Assembly: GCF_000442315.1 (NCBI RefSeq)
Contig: NZ_KE557321.1
Location: 286,998 to 350,997, forward strand
Source of the DNA: Rubellimicrobium thermophilum DSM 16684
Lineage (GTDB): Bacteria > Pseudomonadota > Alphaproteobacteria > Rhodobacterales > Rhodobacteraceae
Direction: 5' to 3'
Length of the DNA stretch: 64,000 nucleotides
Numbering within the stretch: the stretch's first letter is position 1; each line of letters starts with the position of its first letter. The notes beneath the pieces are model-generated. The model searched no databases. It was not told the DNA's origin and saw only the letters and a program-made list of their open reading frames with translations. Shown here in pieces: positions 22,396 through 31,863 of the stretch. Both the position numbers and the translations under genes were made by a program.

Positions 22396-23103
22396 ATGAC
22401 GCCCGCCACCCTCAAGGCTCTTGCCGTCCATTTCCTGACTGCCTCGGGTGCCGTCTGGGCGATGCTCGCCATGCTCGAGGCCGTCCAACGCGACTGGAAC
22501 ATGATGTTCCTGTGGCTTGTCGTGGCCCTGGTGGCCGACGGGATCGACGGCCCTCTCGCCCGGCGTTACGACGTCAAGCATACCATGCCGGTCTTCGACG
22601 GGGTCCTGATGGACCTCGTGGTGGATTATCTCACCTATGTGTTCGTGCCGGCCTATGCCCTGTTCAATTCCGGTCTTCTGCCGGGCTGGACCGGCTTCTT
22701 TGCCATCATCGTCATCACCTTTGCCTCGGCGCTCTATTTCGCCGACACGCGGATGAAGACGCGCGACTGGTCCTTTTCCGGCTTTCCCTCCTGCTGGAAC
22801 ATGGTGGCGCTGGTGCTGTTCGCCTGGTTCGAGCCGGGCACGAATTTCTGGCCGATCCTGGGCCTTGTCACCGGTCTGGCGGTCCTGATGTTCCTGCCGG
22901 TGAAGTTCGTGCATCCCGTGCGCACCGCCCGCTGGCGGGCGGTGACGCTGCCGGTCGCGCTGCTGTGGGTCCTGTTCGCAGGATGGGCGGCCTGGATGGA
23001 TTTCCGCATCGGCCCGATTGCCCATGCCGGGCTCGGGCTGACCTCGCTCTATCTGCTGTGCGCGGGGGCCGCCCAGCAGCTGATCTACGGGCGGGAGGGC
23101 TGA
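22396..23103 (+). CDS. pcs: Phosphatidylcholine synthase
   Basis: Integral membrane CDP-alcohol phosphotransferase of about 235 residues that condenses choline with CDP-diacylglycerol to form phosphatidylcholine. The variant signature DG-x2-AR-x12-G-x3-D-x3-D, characteristic of Pcs, is visible from DGPLARRYD through MDLVVDY. Seven to eight hydrophobic helices follow, with [19 protein letters not shown] conserved. Two in-frame ATGs exist at 22378 and 22396; the second gives the family-like start [16 protein letters not shown]. It is divergent from truA, and its stop lies 12 bases before the convergent EamA gene. Confidence 0.9.
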   Translation: MTPATLKALAVHFLTASGAVWAMLAMLEAVQRDWNMMFLWLVVALVADGIDGPLARRYDVKHTMPVFDGVLMDLVVDYLTYVFVPAYALFNSGLLPGWTGFFAIIVITFASALYFADTRMKTRDWSFSGFPSCWNMVALVLFAWFEPGTNFWPILGLVTGLAVLMFLPVKFVHPVRTARWRAVTLPVALLWVLFAGWAAWMDFRIGPIAHAGLGLTSLYLLCAGAAQQLIYGREG

Positions 23104-23115
23104 ACCCGCCGCCGG

Positions 23116-23952
23116 CTAGAGCCGCGTCAGCATCACCCCTGCAACGATCAGTCCCGCCGCCGCCCATTTCGGCCCGTCCATCCGTTCGCCGAACAGCAAC
23201 CAGCCGATCAGCACGGCGAAGAGGATCGAGGTCTCGCGCAGGGCCGCGACCACGGCGATGGGGGCCAGCGTCATCGCCCAGATCGACACGCCATAGGCGC
23301 CATAGGAGGCCGCGGCGCCCATCGCGCCCAGAACCCAGTCCCGCGCACGGCGCGGCAGCGGCGCCGTGCCCTTCCACAGCAGGACGGTCGCCGCATAGAG
23401 CGCACCCCCGCCGACAAAGATCCAGCCGACATAGCCCACCGCCTCGCCCGAGGCGCGCGCCCCGAGGCCGTCGATCAGCGTATAGCAGGCGGTCGCCAGG
23501 GCCGAGAGCAGCGCAAAGGGCAGCAGGCGCCGATCCTCCTTCGAGGTGAAGACGCCGCGCGCCATCAGCAGGATCCCCGTGCCCAGAAGGCCAATCCCCG
23601 CATATTCATGCGCCGCCACCGCATCGGGGAGGGCGAAGGCCCCCACCAGCGCCACCAGCATCGGCGCCGCCCCCCGCGCAAGCGGATAGACCCGCGACAG
23701 GTCGCCCCGCTCATAGGCAAAGGTCAGGAAGGACTTGTAGGCCAGATGCGTGCAGCTTGCCGCGACGATCCAGGGCCAGGCCGCCGGCGCGACCGCCGGA
23801 CGCGACAGCACCACCCCGATGCCGATGGCGACCTCGGCCAGGCTGACGACCAGCATCGCCCCGATCTTCGAGGCTCCCACCTTGACGACCGCGTTCCAGG
23901 CCGCATGCAGGAAGGCCGCGCCCAGGACCAGGGCGAAGAGACCGGGGGTCAT
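23116..23952 (-). CDS. EamA-family (DMT superfamily) transporter
   Basis: 278 residues with ten predicted membrane helices in two EamA repeats. Landmarks are AAFLHAAWNAVVKVG, YPLARGAAPMLVALVGAF at the end of the first repeat, and IAVVAALRETSILFAVLIGWLLFGERM at the end of the second. Members export metabolites or amino acids, or take up small solutes; the substrate is unknown here. Its ATG (23952) overlaps the ileS stop as ATGA, so it is translated from the ileS transcript. The physical coupling does not imply a shared function. Confidence 0.85.
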   Translation of the reverse strand: MTPGLFALVLGAAFLHAAWNAVVKVGASKIGAMLVVSLAEVAIGIGVVLSRPAVAPAAWPWIVAASCTHLAYKSFLTFAYERGDLSRVYPLARGAAPMLVALVGAFALPDAVAAHEYAGIGLLGTGILLMARGVFTSKEDRRLLPFALLSALATACYTLIDGLGARASGEAVGYVGWIFVGGGALYAATVLLWKGTAPLPRRARDWVLGAMGAAASYGAYGVSIWAMTLAPIAVVAALRETSILFAVLIGWLLFGERMDGPKWAAAGLIVAGVMLTRL

Positions 23953-26936
23953 TGTTCGCCATCGGGCTCCGTCAGAGCGGCCTCGCAGCGGGCGCAGACG
24001 CCGGGATGGGCATGGGTGCCGACATCGGGCAGGATCTTCCAGCAGCGCTGGCATTTGTCGCCCTCGGCGAGGGCGAAGACCACGGCGACGCCGGGAACAT
24101 CCGGCAGGCGGAAGGCCCCTTCGGGTGCGGGATCGGCCGTCACCGTGATGGCCGAGGTGATGCACAGATCGGCAAAGTCGGCCCCCTCGAGCAGCGGCAG
24201 AAGATCATCCGGGACATGCACCACGGGCGCCGCCTCGAGCGAGGCGCCGATGACCTTGGCCGTGCGCTGTGGCTCGAGCGCACCGGTCACCACGCGCCGG
24301 GCCGCGCGGATCCTCTCCCAGCGCGCGGCCAGGGCATCGTCCCGCCAGGCCGCAGGCGTCGGGGGAAAATCGAGCAGATGGATCGAGCCCTCTGCGCCCT
24401 CGGGACTCTTGCCGTGCCGTTCGAGCCAGGCTTCCTCCATCGTGAAGGGCAGGATCGGGGCCAGCCAGGCGGTCAGGCGTTCGAAGATCCGGGCCAGGAC
24501 CCAGCGCGTAGCCCTCCGGCGCGGCGTGTCGCCGTCGCAGTAGAGCGCATCCTTGCGCACATCCAGATAGAAGGCGGACAGATCCGAGGTGGCGAACTCG
24601 AACACCGCGCGGAACACGCCCTGGAAGTCGTAGGCCTCATAGTCCCGGCGCAGATCGGCATCGATCTCGGCCAGCCGGTGGAGCACCCAGCGTTCCAGCT
24701 CGGGCAGGGTGGCGGGCTCTTCGGCTTCGCCGTCCCCGAGGCTGCCGAGGATGAAGCGCAGCGTGTTGCGCAGGCGGCGATAGCTGTCGGCCGTGCCCTT
24801 CAGGATTTCCGGGCCGATGCGCAGATCCGCGGTATAGTCGGACTGGGCGACCCAGAGCCGCAGGATGTCGGCACCGTAATCCTTCGTCACCTGGCCCGGC
24901 GCGACCGTGTTGCCGAGCGACTTGGACATCTTCATGCCCCGCTCGTCGAGCGTGAAGCCATGCGTCAGCACCCCCCGATAGGGGGCGCGGCCGATGGTGC
25001 CGCAGGCCTGGAGCAGCGAGGAATGGAACCAGCCGCGATGCTGGTCGGTCCCCTCCAGATAGAGATCGGCGATGCCGTCGGGCGTGCCGTCCGGGCGATC
25101 GCGCAGCACGAAGGCATGGGTCGAGCCCGAATCGAACCACACGTCGAGGATGTCGAAGACCTGATCCCATTCGTCCGGGTTCACGAGGCCTTCGAGGAAG
25201 CGGGCCTTGACGCGGGCCTTCTCGGCCTCCTGTTCGGGCGTGCCCTCGCGCGTCAGCACGGGCAGGGGGACATTGGGATACCAGGCATCGGCGCCTTCCC
25301 GTTCGAAGATCTCGACGATGCGGGCATTGACGCGCGGATCGCGCAGCAGGAAGTCCGGGCTGTCGGGCCGCGCGCCCCGGCGCACGAACAGCGTCAGCGG
25401 CACGCCCCAGGCGCGCTGGCGGCTCAGCACCCAGTCGGGCCGCATCTCCATCATCGCGCGCAGGCGGTTGCGCCCCGAAGGCGGGATCCACTGCACCAGT
25501 TCGTCGATGGAGCGCAGCGCGCGTTCGCGAATCGTTGCGCCATGCTGGCAGAGCCCGTCGTCCAGGGGCTTGTCGATGGCGACGAACCATTGCGGTGTGT
25601 TGCGGTAGATCAGCGGCGCCTTGGAACGCCAGCTGTGCGGATAGGAATGCCGCAGCCGGCCCTTGGCGAAGAGCGCCCCGGCGGCGTGCAGCGCCTTGAT
25701 GACGCTGACATTCGCCGGTCCCTCCTGACCTTCGGGGGTGATGATGGCCTGCCCGCCGAAGAGCGGCAGGTCAAGGCGGTAGCGGCCATCCTCCAGCACG
25801 TTGTGCGTCATCGGCAGGCCATGGCGCAGACCGAGCTGATAGTCCTCGTCGCCGTGGCTGGGTGCGGTGTGGACAAAGCCGGTGCCGGCATCGGCGGTGA
25901 CATGCTCGCCCGGCAGCATGGGAACATCGAAATCCCATTCGCCATGGGACCCCGGCAGTCCCCGGAAGGGATGGGCCAGCGCCAGGGCGGCCAGTTCCTC
26001 CGCCGGGACCTCGCGCAGCAGACGCCGACGGGAGACATGGGCGGCGTTGCAGCTGTCCTCAGCGCGGTCCAGGGCGAGGAGGATGCGCTCTCCGGGACGG
26101 GCGGCGGCGCCCTCGGCCGCGGCCTCGACCTCGAAGAGGCCGTAGGCGAGGGCCGGGTTGAAGGCCACCGCCCGGTTGGAGGGGATCGTCCAGGGTGTCG
26201 TGGTCCAGATCACGACGGCCGCCCCGGCCAGATCCGCCGCGCCGCCGGCCGCAACCGCAAAGCGCACCCAGATCTGGTGGCTCGTCACCTCGTGATATTC
26301 GACCTCCGCCTCGGCCAGGGCGGTCTTCTCCACCGGGCTCCAGAGGACGGGCTTGGACCCCTGATAGAGCGAGCCGTTCATGAGGAATTTCAGGAATTCC
26401 CCGGCGATCACGGCCTCGGCATGGAAGTCCATGGTGAGATAGGGGGCATCCCAGGCGCCGGTGATCCCGAGACGGCGGAACTCCTCGCGCTGGACGGACA
26501 CCCAGTGTTCCGCGAAGCGGCGGCATTCGCGGCGGAAATCCACGACCGGCACGGCATCCTTGTCGAGCCCCCGGGCGCGATACTGTTCCTCGATCTTCCA
26601 TTCGATGGGCAGGCCGTGGCAGTCCCAGCCGGGGACATAGCGGCTGTCATGGCCCATCATCTGGCGCGAGCGGACCACCATGTCCTTGAGGATCTTGTTG
26701 AGCCCGTGCCCGATATGGAGATGCCCGTTGGCATAGGGCGGCCCGTCATGGAGCACGAAGGGCGTCCGCCCCGAGGCCGAAGCGCGCAGGCGCGCATAGA
26801 CGCCCAGGGCGTCCCAGCGGGCAAGCCATTGCGGCTCGCGCCCGGGGAGGTTCGCGCGCATCGGGAACTCCGTCCGGGGCAGGTTCAGGCTGTCCTTGTA
26901 GTCGGGCAGGGGGGGCTGAACGGTATCGGGGGCCAT
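23949..26936 (-). CDS. ileS: Isoleucyl-tRNA synthetase
   Basis: Class I synthetase of about 995 residues charging tRNA-Ile. The HIGH-type motif is in PYANGHLHIGHGLNK, the editing domain includes VIWTTTPWTIPSNRAVAF, the tryptophan-rich loop DVWFDSGSTHAFVL is present, and KMSKS lies in GMKMSKSLGN. The C-terminal zinc finger CQRC ... CARC marks the bacterial type that is sensitive to mupirocin-like inhibitors. Start MAPDTVQPPLPDYKDSLNLP at 26936 matches the family; longer in-frame sequence upstream does not. Intact over nearly 3 kb. Confidence 0.96.
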   Translation of the reverse strand: MAPDTVQPPLPDYKDSLNLPRTEFPMRANLPGREPQWLARWDALGVYARLRASASGRTPFVLHDGPPYANGHLHIGHGLNKILKDMVVRSRQMMGHDSRYVPGWDCHGLPIEWKIEEQYRARGLDKDAVPVVDFRRECRRFAEHWVSVQREEFRRLGITGAWDAPYLTMDFHAEAVIAGEFLKFLMNGSLYQGSKPVLWSPVEKTALAEAEVEYHEVTSHQIWVRFAVAAGGAADLAGAAVVIWTTTPWTIPSNRAVAFNPALAYGLFEVEAAAEGAAARPGERILLALDRAEDSCNAAHVSRRRLLREVPAEELAALALAHPFRGLPGSHGEWDFDVPMLPGEHVTADAGTGFVHTAPSHGDEDYQLGLRHGLPMTHNVLEDGRYRLDLPLFGGQAIITPEGQEGPANVSVIKALHAAGALFAKGRLRHSYPHSWRSKAPLIYRNTPQWFVAIDKPLDDGLCQHGATIRERALRSIDELVQWIPPSGRNRLRAMMEMRPDWVLSRQRAWGVPLTLFVRRGARPDSPDFLLRDPRVNARIVEIFEREGADAWYPNVPLPVLTREGTPEQEAEKARVKARFLEGLVNPDEWDQVFDILDVWFDSGSTHAFVLRDRPDGTPDGIADLYLEGTDQHRGWFHSSLLQACGTIGRAPYRGVLTHGFTLDERGMKMSKSLGNTVAPGQVTKDYGADILRLWVAQSDYTADLRIGPEILKGTADSYRRLRNTLRFILGSLGDGEAEEPATLPELERWVLHRLAEIDADLRRDYEAYDFQGVFRAVFEFATSDLSAFYLDVRKDALYCDGDTPRRRATRWVLARIFERLTAWLAPILPFTMEEAWLERHGKSPEGAEGSIHLLDFPPTPAAWRDDALAARWERIRAARRVVTGALEPQRTAKVIGASLEAAPVVHVPDDLLPLLEGADFADLCITSAITVTADPAPEGAFRLPDVPGVAVVFALAEGDKCQRCWKILPDVGTHAHPGVCARCEAALTEPDGEQ

Positions 26937-27226
26937 GACGGGCATCTCCTGCGGTTCTGCCCCCTCTAGGGCAGCTGCGCGGCGGATTCCAGCGGGCCGG
27001 TCAGAATTGCAGGCGAAGGACATGGGGTCTCCCTGGCGAATCACTTGCCGATCAGGATGCCGGACAGGGGTTGACGAATCCTTGCGGCACCGAACGGTCG
27101 GGCCCCGATTCGCGCAACACCCCCTGTGGGGCCGCCCCGCCGTCCGGCCCGCTTCGGTCGAACGGGGCGGAGGCGCTGCGGCTCCGGCCGGTCTGGCGGC
27201 CCCTGCCCGACCCTCTCCCCGGCCTC

Positions 27227-28273
27227 TCAGGGGACGGGGGCCCAGATCACCTCGTCGATGCGGGGCGCGCCGGTGGCCAGCATCAGAACCCGGTCGAAGC
27301 CCAGCGCACAGCCCGCAGCCGGCGGCATGAGCGGCAGCGCCGCGAGGAAATCCTCGTCGAGAGGCAATCTCTCGCCGTAGCGGCGTTCCTTCTCGTCCAT
27401 CTCGGCGGTGAAGCGGGCGCGCTGTTCCTGCGCATCGGTCAGTTCGCCGAAGCCGTTGGCGAGCTCCACCCCGCAGGCATAGAGCTCGAAGCGTTCGGCG
27501 CAGCGCGGATCGTCCGGCGTGCGGCGGGCCAGGGCGGCCTCGGCGGCCGGATAGCGGTCGAGGATCGTCGGCCGTCCCAGGCCCAGATGCGGCTCGACCC
27601 GCTCGGTAAGGATCTTCGACAGGATGTCCGACCAGCCGTCGTCGGGGGCAAGCCGCAGCCCCGTTCCTTCGGCCTGGGCCCGAAGCGCGGCGGCGTCCGG
27701 CGTGCCGTCGGGGGCGAGGGTGGAAAGCAGGTCGATGCCGGCATGGCGCGCAAAGGCCTCGGCCACCGTCAGCACCTCCGGTTCGGCGAAGGGGTCGCAT
27801 GTCCGGTCGCGATAGCGCAGGATGCGGCTTCCGGCGGCCTCGGCCGCAAGGCGCAGGATGGCCATGCAGTCTTCCCACAGCGCGGTGTAGGGTTCGCGGG
27901 CACGATACCATTCGAACATCGCGAATTCGGGGTGGTGAAGCGGCCCGCGCTCGCGGTTGCGCCAGACATGCCCCAGGGCATAGAGGCGCGTCTCTCCCGC
28001 GGCGAGCAGCTTCTTGAGCGCGAATTCGGGGCTGGTGTGCAGATGCAGCGTCCGGCGCGTCCCGTCCGGGCCCGTGGCGACCGTCGCAAAGGCATGCAGA
28101 TGCGCCTCGTTGCCGGGGCTGATGGCCAGGGCGGAGGGATCGGCCTCGAGGAAACCCTGCGCATCGAAATGGGCGCGCAGGCTGCGCATGAGCCGGGCCC
28201 GGGCATGCAGGAGGGGGCGGCGCCCCTCGTGCCGGGCGGGGCTCCACCAGGGGGAGGACTGGGAATCGGTCAT
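27227..28273 (-). CDS. epmA: Elongation factor P lysyl-ligase EpmA (PoxA/GenX)
   Basis: 348-residue paralogue of the class II LysRS catalytic core without the anticodon-binding domain. Landmarks are LHTSPEFALKKLLAAG (motif 1/2 region), VWRNRERGPLHHPEFAMFEWYR (motif 2) and GCALGFDRVLMLATG (motif 3). EpmA attaches (R)-beta-lysine to the tip lysine of EF-P. efp lies directly upstream in the opposite direction, which supports the assignment. The aminomutase gene epmB is not in this window. ATG 28273 gives MTDSQSSPWW. A 290-base gap before ileS holds no gene I can see. Confidence 0.92.
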   Translation of the reverse strand: MTDSQSSPWWSPARHEGRRPLLHARARLMRSLRAHFDAQGFLEADPSALAISPGNEAHLHAFATVATGPDGTRRTLHLHTSPEFALKKLLAAGETRLYALGHVWRNRERGPLHHPEFAMFEWYRAREPYTALWEDCMAILRLAAEAAGSRILRYRDRTCDPFAEPEVLTVAEAFARHAGIDLLSTLAPDGTPDAAALRAQAEGTGLRLAPDDGWSDILSKILTERVEPHLGLGRPTILDRYPAAEAALARRTPDDPRCAERFELYACGVELANGFGELTDAQEQRARFTAEMDEKERRYGERLPLDEDFLAALPLMPPAAGCALGFDRVLMLATGAPRIDEVIWAPVP

Positions 28274-28348
28274 GCGCGGCGCTCTAGCGGCAGAGGCCGG
28301 CACAGGGAAGGCCGTCCCGCGGTGTCGCCGGGCCCGGCCGGGGCGCAG

Positions 28349-28380
28349 CCCCCCCCGCCCGTCCCCCCGCCCGTCCCCCC
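28349..28380 (-). other. G-quadruplex-prone tandem repeat between epmA and efp
   Basis: On the minus strand this stretch holds five G runs (6, 3, 6, 3 and 8 Gs) separated only by AC or C loops. On the plus strand it is two tandem copies of GCCCGTCCCCCC (28357-28368 and 28369-28380) preceded by eight Cs. It lies in the 243-base divergent promoter region of epmA and efp. A G4 structure is predicted from pattern alone. Confidence 0.55.
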
Positions 28381-28516
28381 GATCGCACGGCGCGGTCTGG
28401 CATTGCGTCCCGCGATGCGCTAGGGGCGGCCTGATGGTCCCCGGTGCGCGGCTGGACGGCCGGCTTTCCGGCCCGGCGGCGGGGGACGCGCACCAATCGC
28501 CGAAGGACGTCACGCC

Positions 28517-29086
28517 ATGGTCAAGGTCATCGCCTCCTCGCTCCGCAAGGGCAATGTCGTCGAGATGGACGGCAAGCTCTATGTCGTCCTGCGGGCCGAG
28601 AACTTCCATCCCGGCAAGGGTACGCCCACCACCAGCGTGGACATGCGCCGCATCTCGGACGGGGTGAAGGTGACGGAACGCTGGCGCACCACCGAGCAGG
28701 TGGAACGCGCCAATGTGGACGAACGCGAATATGATTTCCTCTATGAGGATGGCGAGGGTTTCCACTTCATGGAGCCCGAGACCTTCGAGCAGATCGTCGT
28801 TCCCCATGACGTGGTGGGCGAGGGCAAGGCCTTCCTGACCGAAGGGGTGCGCTGCTTCGTCAAGACCTTCGAGGGCAATGCGATCGCCATCGAACTGCCG
28901 CAGAAGGTTGTCGTGGAGATTGCCGAGACCGAACCGGTGGTGAAGGGGCAGACCGCTTCCTCCTCCTACAAGCCGGCGGTCGCGACCAACGGGGTGCGGG
29001 TGATGGTGCCGCCGCATATCGGCCCGGGCGCCCGCATCGTCATCAATACCGAGGATCTATCCTACGTCGAACGGGCCAAGGACTGA
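28517..29086 (+). CDS. efp: Translation elongation factor P
   Basis: 189-residue, three-domain EF-P that relieves ribosome stalling at consecutive prolines. The KOW-like first domain carries the modifiable tip lysine, Lys34, in [12 protein letters not shown]. The second and third OB folds end in [23 protein letters not shown]. The lysine tip, instead of arginine, together with the divergent epmA gene predicts lysylation. A polyproline client is present in the window: the protease at 57726-59174 has a five-proline stretch in its linker. Confidence 0.96.
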   Translation: MVKVIASSLRKGNVVEMDGKLYVVLRAENFHPGKGTPTTSVDMRRISDGVKVTERWRTTEQVERANVDEREYDFLYEDGEGFHFMEPETFEQIVVPHDVVGEGKAFLTEGVRCFVKTFEGNAIAIELPQKVVVEIAETEPVVKGQTASSSYKPAVATNGVRVMVPPHIGPGARIVINTEDLSYVERAKD

Positions 29087-29110
29087 GCGGCCGTCCGGCC
29101 GCCAGCCCGC

Positions 29111-30035
29111 ATGGCGCCGTCCGTCCTCATCCTGATGGGCACACGCAACGGCGCGGCCCATCTGCCTGCCCAGCTCGCCTCCTTCGAGGCGCAGGACGGG
29201 GTGGACTGGATGCTTTGGGCCTCGGACGATGGCTCGCAGGATGCGACGCCGGCGATCCTCGAGGCCTTCCGCATCCGCCATCCCGGCCGGGTGCGCCTGA
29301 TCGAGGGGCCGCAGATGGGCAGCGCGGCAAATTATCTGACCCTTCTCGCCCGGGGCGACCTGCCTGACATCCCTGTCGCCCTGGCCGATCAGGACGATGT
29401 CTGGCTGCCACATCGTCTGGCGCGGGGATTGTCGCATCTGACGGACGGGACGGCCACGGTCGTGGCCGGAACGACGATCCGGGTGGATGCCCAGCTCCGC
29501 CCGCTCGACCCCTCGCCCCTGCCCCCGCGCAGACCCTGCTTTGCCAATGCCCTGGTGCAGAATGTCCTGGCCGGCAACACGATGCTGCTCGATCCCCGTG
29601 CGGTGGTGCTGATCCGGCGCTCGGCGCAGGCGGCGCTGACCCATGGCGTGCGCCACCATGACTGGTGGATCTATCTCGTCGCCGCAGGCGCCGGGGCCCG
29701 CATTGTGATCGACCCGGTGCCGGGCGTCCTCTACCGTCAGCATGATGCCAATCACATGGGGGGCGCATCGGGGCCTGGGCGCCTTTTGCAGACGGGTTGG
29801 GAATGTCCGGCGCGGCGATTGGCGCAACTGGGTGACACGCAACCTGGCCGGTCTCGATGCCGTGCGCGGGCTTCTGACACCAGAGGCGCAGGCCCTGCGC
29901 GACGATTTCGCACGCCTCCGGGCGCTGCCCTCGGGCCTGGCACGCCTGCAGGCCCTGCGGCGGGCGGGGATCCGGCGCCAGACCCCTGCGCAGGATGCGG
30001 CGCTGCAACTGATGGCGCTGCTCGGCTGGCTCTAG
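29111..30035 (+). CDS. Family 2 glycosyltransferase (frameshifted)
   Basis: About 307 residues when repaired. The N-terminal GT-A fold is clear: SVLILMGTRNGAAHLPAQL, the nucleotide-sugar Asp in WASDDGSQD, and the metal-binding DxD region ALADQDDVWLP, as in rhamnosyl- or glucosyltransferases that build lipopolysaccharide or capsule. After VLYRQHDANHMG the frame shifts at the six-G run 29758-29763 (five restore GAHRGLGAFCRRVGNV), and the C-terminal helical tail then runs to 30035. It starts 24 bases after efp. Donor sugar and acceptor cannot be told. Confidence 0.8.
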
Positions 30036-30070
30036 GACGGCTGCGGAGACCGGCGGCCGAAGCCGGACCG

Positions 30071-30979
30071 TCAGACTGCGCCGGGCATCGGCCGGCCGGC
30101 GAAGAACGCCGCGAGATTGTCGAGCACCATGCGCGCCATCGCCGCGCGCGTCTCTTCCGTCGCCGAGGCGCTGTGGGGGGTCAGAACGACATTGGGCAGC
30201 GCGGTCAGACGCGGATCGGGGTCCGGCTCGGAGGCGAAGACATCGAGACCCGCCGCCCCGAGCCGCCCTTGCGACAGGGCTGCGATCAGCGCCTTTTCGT
30301 CCACGACGCTGCCGCGTGCGACATTGACGAGGACGCCTTCGGGGCCCAGCGCGTCGAGCACGGCGGCCGAGACGAGGCCGCGCGTCGCCTCGCCCCCCGG
30401 CACGGCTACCACCAGGATGTCGCTCTGCCGTGCCAGATCCAGAAGATCCGGCACGAAGGTCCAGGGCAGATCGCGCGGATGACGGGCGTGATAGAGGATC
30501 CGCAGGCCGAAGGGCAGGGCCCGCGCCGCCACCGCCTGTCCGATGCCGCCGATGCCGAGCAGCCCCAGCCGCCGCCCGGCCAGGCTGCGCCCCAGCGGCC
30601 AGTGCCCTTCGCGCGACCAGGCGCCCGAGCGGACAAAGGCATGCTGGGCCGGCAGGCCCCGCCAGGCGGCCAGCAGCAGCATCATCGCGTGATCCGCGAC
30701 CTCGCCGGCCAGGGCGGGGCCGACATTGGCCAGCGCCACCCCGCGCGCCTCCAGCGCCGCGCGGTCGATCCCCTCCATCCCTGCCGAGGCCGATGCGACA
30801 AGGCGCAAGCCGGGCAGCGCGGCCGCCTCTGCCGCCGAAAGTCCGCGCCGGCCGTCGGTGACGACAGCCCGGATGGCGGGCGAGGGCGCATCATGGACGG
30901 CATAGGTCGCCTCCATTTCGCGCTGCTGCGGTTCGGGTAACCGGACCAGGGACAGGATGGCGGGGCGATCATCGGTCAT
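30071..30979 (-). CDS. D-isomer-specific 2-hydroxyacid dehydrogenase (glyoxylate/hydroxypyruvate reductase-like)
   Basis: 302-residue NAD(P)-dependent reductase of the D-2-hydroxyacid dehydrogenase family. The Rossmann motif is LGLLGIGGIGQAVAARALPFG. The substrate/catalytic residues are Arg in NVARGSVVDEKALI, Glu in DVFASEPDPD and His in NVVLTPHSASAT. Preference for glyoxylate or hydroxypyruvate is only likely. The AGMEGID loop near residue 67 is in the usual place for carboxylate binding. The start at 30979 overlaps the stop of the upstream EamA gene as ATGA, making mnmD, EamA and this gene one transcription unit. Confidence 0.82.
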   Translation of the reverse strand: MTDDRPAILSLVRLPEPQQREMEATYAVHDAPSPAIRAVVTDGRRGLSAAEAAALPGLRLVASASAGMEGIDRAALEARGVALANVGPALAGEVADHAMMLLLAAWRGLPAQHAFVRSGAWSREGHWPLGRSLAGRRLGLLGIGGIGQAVAARALPFGLRILYHARHPRDLPWTFVPDLLDLARQSDILVVAVPGGEATRGLVSAAVLDALGPEGVLVNVARGSVVDEKALIAALSQGRLGAAGLDVFASEPDPDPRLTALPNVVLTPHSASATEETRAAMARMVLDNLAAFFAGRPMPGAV

Positions 30980-31863
30980 GAGACGGTCTCCCGTGTTGCG
31001 GCCAGGCGGGCGCGGCGTTCGCGCCAGAGGGTGAACAGCCCCGCCCCCACCACGACGGCCGCGCCGATGGCGACATGGAGCTCGACCGTCTCGTCGAAGA
31101 GCAGGACGCCGAGCGCCGAGGCGAAGACGAGCTGAAGGAAGGCAAAGGGCTGGAGAACCGAGGCCTCGGCCAGCTCATAAGCCTTGATGAGCAGCCAGTG
31201 CGCCGCGGCGGCCGTGACGCAGAGCAGCCCCATCACGGCCCAGTCCGTGCCTTCCATCGGCGTCCAGGTCCACAGCCCGGCCGGCGTCATGGCCAGGGCA
31301 CCGACGATCCCGGTCCAGAAGAAGCTCGTGGCCGCGGGGTCGTGGCGCGCAGCCAGCCGTGTCAGCAGCCCGTAGAGCGCCCACATCGCCGCCGACAGCA
31401 GCGGCACGGCCGCGCGCGGGTCGATCACCCCGTCCGAAGGGGCCAGGATCACCAGCACGCCCGCAAATCCGATCCCGATGGCTGTCCAGCGCCGCCAGCC
31501 CACCCGCTCGCCCAGGATCGGCCCGGACAGGGCGGCGACCAGCAGCGGACTGACAGCAAAGACGGCATGGCTTTCGGCCAGACCAAGAAGGGTGAAGGCC
31601 CAGACCATGACACAGATCTCCCCCGCAAGGAGCAGGCCCCGCAGGATCTGGAGAAGGGGGCTGGCCGAACGCACGGCCCGCAGGCTGCCGGTGCGGGCGC
31701 GCGTCCACAGGATGACGACGGCCGCAAGGAACCAGAAGCGGATCATCACCACCATGAAGACGCCGTAGCGTTCGGCGAGGTGCCGCGACAGGCCGTCCTG
31801 GGCGGCGAAGACCGCACAGGTCAGGATCATCAGCAGGATGCCGGCACGGGGGTTGCGGCTCAT
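30976..31863 (-). CDS. EamA-family (DMT superfamily) transporter
   Basis: 295 residues, ten predicted membrane helices in two EamA repeats (for example AESHAVFAVSPLLVAALSGPILGERVGW and AEASVLQPFAFLQLVFASALGVLLFDETV). Drug/metabolite exporter superfamily; the substrate is unknown. It is translationally coupled on both sides: its ATG (31863) overlaps the mnmD stop, and its stop overlaps the start of the hydroxyacid dehydrogenase. It is not closely similar to the EamA protein after ileS. Confidence 0.87.
   Translation of the reverse strand: MSRNPRAGILLMILTCAVFAAQDGLSRHLAERYGVFMVVMIRFWFLAAVVILWTRARTGSLRAVRSASPLLQILRGLLLAGEICVMVWAFTLLGLAESHAVFAVSPLLVAALSGPILGERVGWRRWTAIGIGFAGVLVILAPSDGVIDPRAAVPLLSAAMWALYGLLTRLAARHDPAATSFFWTGIVGALAMTPAGLWTWTPMEGTDWAVMGLLCVTAAAAHWLLIKAYELAEASVLQPFAFLQLVFASALGVLLFDETVELHVAIGAAVVVGAGLFTLWRERRARLAATRETVS

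Noticed and set aside
26937..27226. T-box, riboswitch or small RNA in the 290 bases between ileS and epmA
   Set aside because: T-boxes are not expected in this group and I could not find specifier or antiterminator elements; only a short CTGCCC/GGGCAG hairpin is visible.
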